A stretch of 64,000 nt of DNA from Cladorhizidae sp. MBARI D1340-BT2 (Eukaryota > Porifera > Demospongiae > Poecilosclerida > Cladorhizidae): assembly GCA_028752905.1 (NCBI GenBank), contig JAQNBH010000007.1:16177733-16241732 (forward strand). Direction: 5' to 3'. The translations under genes and the position numbers were made by a program. The notes under the pieces were generated by a model, which was given only the letters and a program-made list of their open reading frames with translations, ran no database searches and was not told the DNA's origin. Positions 59,340 through 64,000 of this stretch are shown piece by piece (within the stretch, counting starts at the first letter, position 1; each line of letters begins with the position of its first letter).

Positions 59340-60947
59340 GGATCAAGTGTCGTTTACGACTCCAGCCATCAAAAAATTTGTGCGCGTTTTTTAAAGTTTA
59401 CGCACGTGTGTCTTTTTAAAATTTATTTTTTACGCACGGGCGTGGGAAATACCGCGTTTATACAAGAAGCATCATTATGGCAACACTGAGGTCCATTGCT
59501 CCTGCTGCATTTGGAACTACTGAAGAGGTTATGGGCTATCTGAACAGTAAGGGTCTACTAGCGATTGATTTTTCATGTTCCAGGTTCTATCTTTTTCATG
59601 TTCCAGATAAGACATCACATAATTATAATAAAGACTGACATCACATAATTATTATACTATGTTATACCCGTGTATAGGTGTAGTACTTCAATGGTGATGA
59701 GGATAAAAAGCGACCTGAAGGATGGCAAAACTTGGGCATGCCCTAGTTGTAAATCTCTTCGATCAATTCGGCATGGGAGTTTTTTCTCCAAATCGCACAT
59801 GGTCCTTCAGACATGGCTACTATTAATATATTGGTGGGTGAGACAGTACCCTGTATTGGATGCAGCAGATGAATCTGGCTGCAGCAAGAAAAGTGCAATA
59901 AATGTGTACCAGTGGCTGAGGGAAGTGTGCTCTGCAGCACTATGTCGAACACAGATTGTGCTTGGTGGTGTTGGATCCGTTATTCAAATAGACGAGTCAC
60001 AGTTCACGCACAAACCGAAGGTATAACTGTAACATTGATATACTTGAATGGATGATCACTTTCGGTATTGACTGTTTAGCATCATAGAGGCCGCCCACCT
60101 ACTAAGGAGACTTGGATTTTTGGGATGGTTGACACGGTGCATACGCTACACTTGATAAACGTATTGTGCCTATTTCAAAGATTTTAATTCAATGAAATTT
60201 ATTTAGGTTACGTGCAAGTTGTGGATAAGAGGGATGCAGCTATATACCCATTATCCAGGCCCATGCTGCACCTGGATCGATAATCTATTCTGACCAGTGG
60301 GCAGCCTATAGGCAGGTGGCTACTCTGCCTGGGATTGTGGCACATGAAACTGTGAACCACTCGATCGAGTTTGTGGATCAGAGTACGGGTGTGCACACCC
60401 AAAATATTGAATCATATTGGAACAGGGTATGGTTTGTGGAACATAATTTTTTTTTTAACAAGTTTTTAAAAATTTTTAACAACAATTATTATATTGTGCA
60501 GGTGAAGGTGAAGATGAAAGGAGTGCATTGCCACCAGCTCCCATCCTACCTGGATGAGTTTATGTGGCGGGAGAGAAACAGACCAACTGTATATAGCTAC
60601 AATAACATTTTAACAGAAATTAAAACCCAATACCCTGTTTGATTGTATTATTATTTATTTGATATTTTTATTTGGATGATATTTCATGAAAAAAGACTAC
60701 CCCCTCCAAATCATCTGCAATGCAGATATTTTTATTAGGATGATATTTCATGAAAAAAGACTACCCCCTCTGCAATGCAAAAAAAAAAAATTCAATTCCC
60801 ACGTGTACCCCCGCCCGTGCGTCAACTTTAAAAAAACGCGGCACGGTAAAAAAAAAAAAATTTTTTTTTTTAAAGACACGCGTGCGTAAACTTTAAAAAA
60901 CGCGCACGAATTTTTTGATGGCTGGAGTCGTAAACGACACTTGATCC
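59340..60947 (+). mobile_element. Merlin (IS1016/ISXO2-type) transposon, nearly intact
   Basis: Inverted repeats begin GGATCAAGTGTCGTTTACGA at both ends and match over about 75 bp with two or three differences. GATCTCAG on each side (59332-59339 and 60948-60955) is a perfect 8-bp target duplication. Length 1,608 bp. The near-identical ends make it the youngest element in the window. It sits within hAT 4. Confidence 0.95.
59477..60641 (+). pseudogene. Merlin transposase, one frameshift
   Basis: A short first exon starts at 59477 (MATLRSIAPAAFGTTEEVMG). The next exon has CSTSMVMRIKSDL, WACPSCKSLRSIRHGSFFSK, WWVRQYP and VIQIDESQFTHKPK. Introns follow at about 60020 and 60135, then YVQVVDKRDAA, IIYSDQWAAYRQV, HETVNHSIEFVD and GVHTQNIESYWNR; an AT-rich intron (60427-60501) separates VKVKMKGVHCHQLPSYLDEF and a final stop near 60641. 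The three catalytic acids are present (IDES, YSDQW, NIESYW). A one-base shift at about 60235-60270 breaks the frame between YVQVVDKRDAA and YSDQW. This is the DDE family of IS1595/ISXO2 transposases. Confidence 0.9.
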
Positions 60948-62184
60948 GATCTCAGAACTGTCCTGGACCATGGATGGTTAGCATGTAGCTATGTTTTTGA
61001 TTTAAAATAATGCCTTGCTACTATAGCTATATTATAGCTGTGATGCAGTACAGATAAACCTAAGCTAGCTATAATGCTCAGCTCAGTTTTAAATAGATAT
61101 ATATTATTATACCTGCCTTTTCTAAATTTCCGCTTTGGAAACTTGCAGAGCCTATTAGGGTTACTGTTTCGAGTCACTCGTGGCCACGATCCGCTCGCTA
61201 TAATACTAAAATAGCACGCGCAAAAATGTAGGGGCGTAGTTTGGTGGGCTTCATTTGAATTTTGACTAAAAGAGAGCTGGCTTCTGAGAGTGCTCTCAGT
61301 AAAGATTAGAAATTTGCTTGATAACTGGAGGTTGGTATTGAAACTTTGGTCCGGCAGCTGCCGGGTCTGCCGGACCAGTTCCTACCCCCCTGCTGTCTTG
61401 CTCCATCATCTCCCTCCTATCTGAATGTATTGTCTCTCAAAGTTCCCAAGTTCATAATAATTTCCCTATATTTTACTGTCCACCTTCATGATCTGATCAC
61501 TTTATTACTTATTTGAATCCCTTGCAACCTCATATTCATTACCACTTTTCCACGATGGAACCATTTTGCTAGTAGAAAACTTTACCACTCACTGTATAAA
61601 ATATCAGACCCTCTTTCTCTCAACCAAATTGTCCACCCAACTCACTACTTCCACAATGGCATCCCATCATTGATCTTGTATATTTACCTTCCATCCTCAC
61701 TCCCACCCACTATTAGTCTGTCCTCCAGTGACCACAGCTTTTTTCTCTACCTCTTCAGCTGATTCTCCATCTCCCTAACTATATATACACCTCACAGAAT
61801 GTGGTTATGCAATAGAGCTGACTTTGCTCAAGCACATGACTTCATCTCTTTCCCTGTGACATCAACTTTTCAGAGAGTACATTGATTATTGAGAAGGTTG
61901 TTATAATTTTCCCATTGGATTTAAGATTCCTGGCTCATCTTTAAAGATTTTATTTGTATCATACAAATCCCTCTAAGCTAATCTACCTGTCACCCCATTC
62001 TAACCCTCCCTGAATCTCCCTAAATGAATTAAAGTTAGAAATTCACTTGTCAGATGGCTTATCACCTAATCTCCTAATATCTGTTTAGCCTATCATGATA
62101 TTGAAAATGCTCACTTGCTTTCTCCCATTCTGCAAAGTGCCGCTTCTTCCAACAACTCCAATCTTCCCCTATCTCTAGTTCAAT

Positions 62185-63160
62185 TTGGAGATCTATCATA
62201 AAATGGGTAATAAATTACCATGCAACCCTACTATCACATATCAATGTCAGGTCTGTATTTCCTCTCAGTCCAAAGCTGAAGCACTAAATCAATCCCTTTG
62301 CACCTGTTTCAACAAATATTTCCCCCTCTCTTCAATCATCCATCCTTTCTTCCTCTTTTTTTTGCCAACCTGAGCTCTTCTTCTGCTTGACATTACTGAC
62401 CTTCTCTTTAGCATTCCCTTTGACAAATTTACTGGCCCAGATACTATCTCTGCTAAAATGCTGCACACTATATATCTACTCCCCGTTCCTTAATCTTTAA
62501 TTTCTCCCTCTCTGCATGTGTTTTTCTCACAGGTTAAAACCATTCCCTGATTGTTCCTATCCTAGACATCTCCTCTCTCATCTTCCTCTAACAATTATTG
62601 CCAAATCTCCCTATTGTTTATTATAAGAGAGCCCACATATTCAGCTATTTACATTGGCATATTTTGTCACATCAATTGGATTTCATCCATGTTTTCAACA
62701 TAAGCTACCTTCCTTGTATATGTTCCCAACATTGGCTAGCTTGCTTAGATATCCACAAAACTGTATGTACAGTCTTCTGATACATCAAGAAGCCTTTAAT
62801 TCTCTGCCACATATATTCCTAAACACTTTGTACTCTCTCAACCTTTATTCTGCTGATTCCTCCTTACCTTATAACTCACCCACAAAGTGTGGCCAACTGG
62901 GAATCTTTTTTCTCTCAGCTCATACCTCCCTAGAACTACCCCATATTCTCTTTAATCTCTATATAAATGATATTTCAAGGATCCTCCTCACTTCTTTTAC
63001 ACTTACTCTCTACGCAGGTAATATCCTCCTTTCCTATTCCATCTATTCTCTTTCACTTCCTCCATCAGCATGGAGTAATCTGACATTAAATTTACATGTA
63101 TACCATCTTGGATATTTTCTCATTTCCTCACAATTAACCCAAATAAGAGTAAATGCATGA
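62185..63160 (+). pseudogene. LINE reverse transcriptase remnant (right)
   Basis: The frame at 62654-63160 stays open for 168 codons, with LPHILFNLYINDI and the degraded YAGNILL box, the same as the left copy, and the preceding part is broken. The YADD to YAGN change is shared by both arms, so the LINE was dead before duplication. Confidence 0.75.
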
Positions 63161-64000
63161 TTGCTAACCGTAAACATCCCGCCTCTCATTCTTCCCTATA
63201 TTAGTTCTCAAAATCACTCTCCTTGAAAGTCATCTCTTGATGTACATGTTTAGGAGTTACTCTCACCTCCCCTGGAATCGTAAAGTTTGCACCCAAACCA
63301 GGAAAATATCTTCTCGTAGACTTCTCAGACTTTTCATTTCCCTCATCCATTAGCACTGATTCAAGTTCATGTGGAGGGACACACATTTTAGGTGGAGTCT
63401 AAACTGCTCCTCTATGTGGGTACTTTCTCCTTTTTCTTGCAATTCTAAATTTCTTGAACACATCCAGCACTTTGCACAAAGACACTGTACTCACCAGTGC
63501 ACTTCTGATCATGCCTCCCTTCTCTTCACTCTTCAATCTCCTACTCACTCAAAATCCCTTTTGACTCTTCAAGAAAATCATATCCACTTTTCTCCAGACT
63601 TCATTCAATCAGCTCCAACTCCTTAATTCCCTCTTGCCACTACCATCCATCTAACCTTTTAATTCATTTCTCCTGCTATTCCCTCTGCCATCACATTTGG
63701 GAACTCATTCTAACCCTCCATTAGATCTCGTTTCTCTCTCTCTCTTCCATCAAATGATTGATCCTAGATCATAACTTAATAAATTAATGACATGCTCATG
63801 ATAAGCTTCAGCTATTAAGTTCATTTATCATACTTGAAGGCAATCAGCTGCCACTGCAGTTTGTAACGTGCTAAATTCTAGCATATTGATTGGCCAGACA
63901 CATATTCGAGAGTGGAATAGAAGTAGTTCCTATTCCATTGTAGCACCGAATCGTCACATCATAATTATAATACCATTGCTGGTTCACAATATAATTATGA

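Larger units (their letters stand above)
57951..61392 (-). mobile_element. hAT transposon 4, with nested Merlin
   Basis: Starts CAGAGGGGTAGGAA and ends TTCCTACCCCCCTG, good hAT-type inverted repeats. Flanks TACTTGCT and GTCTTGCT are a probable 8-bp target duplication (6 of 8). The left arm has the empty site at about 4595 (complement ACTTGCTCCATCATC). Only the C-terminal half of a transposase remains on the minus strand. A Merlin element (59340-60947) has inserted into it. Confidence 0.85.
51334..63991 (-). repeat. Right arm of the large inverted duplication
   Basis: Reverse complement of the left arm 2239-9719, expanded by insertions: about 0.42 kb at 52937-53355, the Gypsy relic at 53545-57043, and hAT 4 with Merlin at 57951-61392. 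It begins inside kinase copy C, with only a base or two of overlap at the join (ATA), and cuts off the 5' exons of that copy. Similarity runs to within a few bases of the window end, so the true outer edge may lie beyond. Confidence 0.9.
52690..63991 (+). mobile_element. L2/CR1-type LINE relic, right copy, interrupted
   Basis: Same LINE as 2239-5935, reversed. Parts: leader and 2A-like motif up to 53503, endonuclease-like remains at 57044-57950 and 61393-61900, reverse transcriptase at 62185-63160, and tail to about 63991. The Gypsy relic and hAT 4 interrupt it. Frames are broken. Confidence 0.8.

Noticed and set aside
2239..63991. A single 60-kb composite transposon with terminal inverted repeats
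   Set aside because: The arms are ordinary locus sequence (LINE plus lipase exon) and the core holds unrelated genes. The left arm continues a gene into the core, and no mobility genes or target duplication link the two ends.
1..64000. tRNA and rRNA genes
   Set aside because: I saw no cloverleaf with convincing A and B boxes and no rRNA core sequence. A dedicated scan was not possible here.

Overview
The window is AT-rich, intron-bearing animal DNA dominated by transposable elements. Small phase-consistent introns, a tyrosine kinase, fibronectin type III exons, a phospholipase-B-like lipase exon, L2/CR1-type LINE remains and hAT, Merlin and Ginger1 DNA transposons point to an early-branching or other invertebrate metazoan. 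A demosponge is my best guess, with low certainty. There are no bacterial operons, CRISPR arrays or rRNA genes that I can see.

Layout. (1) Two arms of a large inverted duplication bracket the window: left arm about 2.24-9.72 kb and right arm about 51.33-63.99 kb, running up to the window edge. Each holds an L2/CR1-like LINE relic with a 2A-like leader and the first exon of a secreted phospholipase-B/GDSL lipase. The arms have since picked up different insertions. The left arm gained a 2.37-kb DNA transposon. The right arm gained a rearranged Gypsy relic and an hAT element that itself contains a nearly intact Merlin transposon. (2) 9.7-14.7 kb continues the lipase locus (exon 2) and then has two fibronectin type III exons, the second decayed. 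(3) 14.7-23 kb holds two decayed hAT transposons and a 43-bp minisatellite; one hAT sits inside the minisatellite and the other carries a solo LTR. (4) 23.8-29.1 kb is a 23-bp GC-rich minisatellite split by two insertions: an internally deleted hAT and a Ginger1 element. The Ginger1 element has TGT...ACA ends, a CCGG target duplication and two Ulp1-PHD modules, but no integrase core. (5) 33-51.3 kb is a minus-strand tandem family of tyrosine kinase sequences: a first-exon fragment (A), a complete ten-exon gene (B) and a truncated pseudogene (C). A LINE reverse-transcriptase fragment lies between B and C.

How the parts fit. The kinase B exons join in one uninterrupted frame of about 483 codons, but the HRD and DFG aspartates are both asparagine, so B looks like a pseudokinase. 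Pseudogene C still encodes HRD, so at that site the change in B is derived. The lipase exon has phenylalanine where the catalytic serine belongs, in both arms. The arms and kinase copies act as internal empty-site controls, which lets many insertions be bounded to the base and ordered in time.
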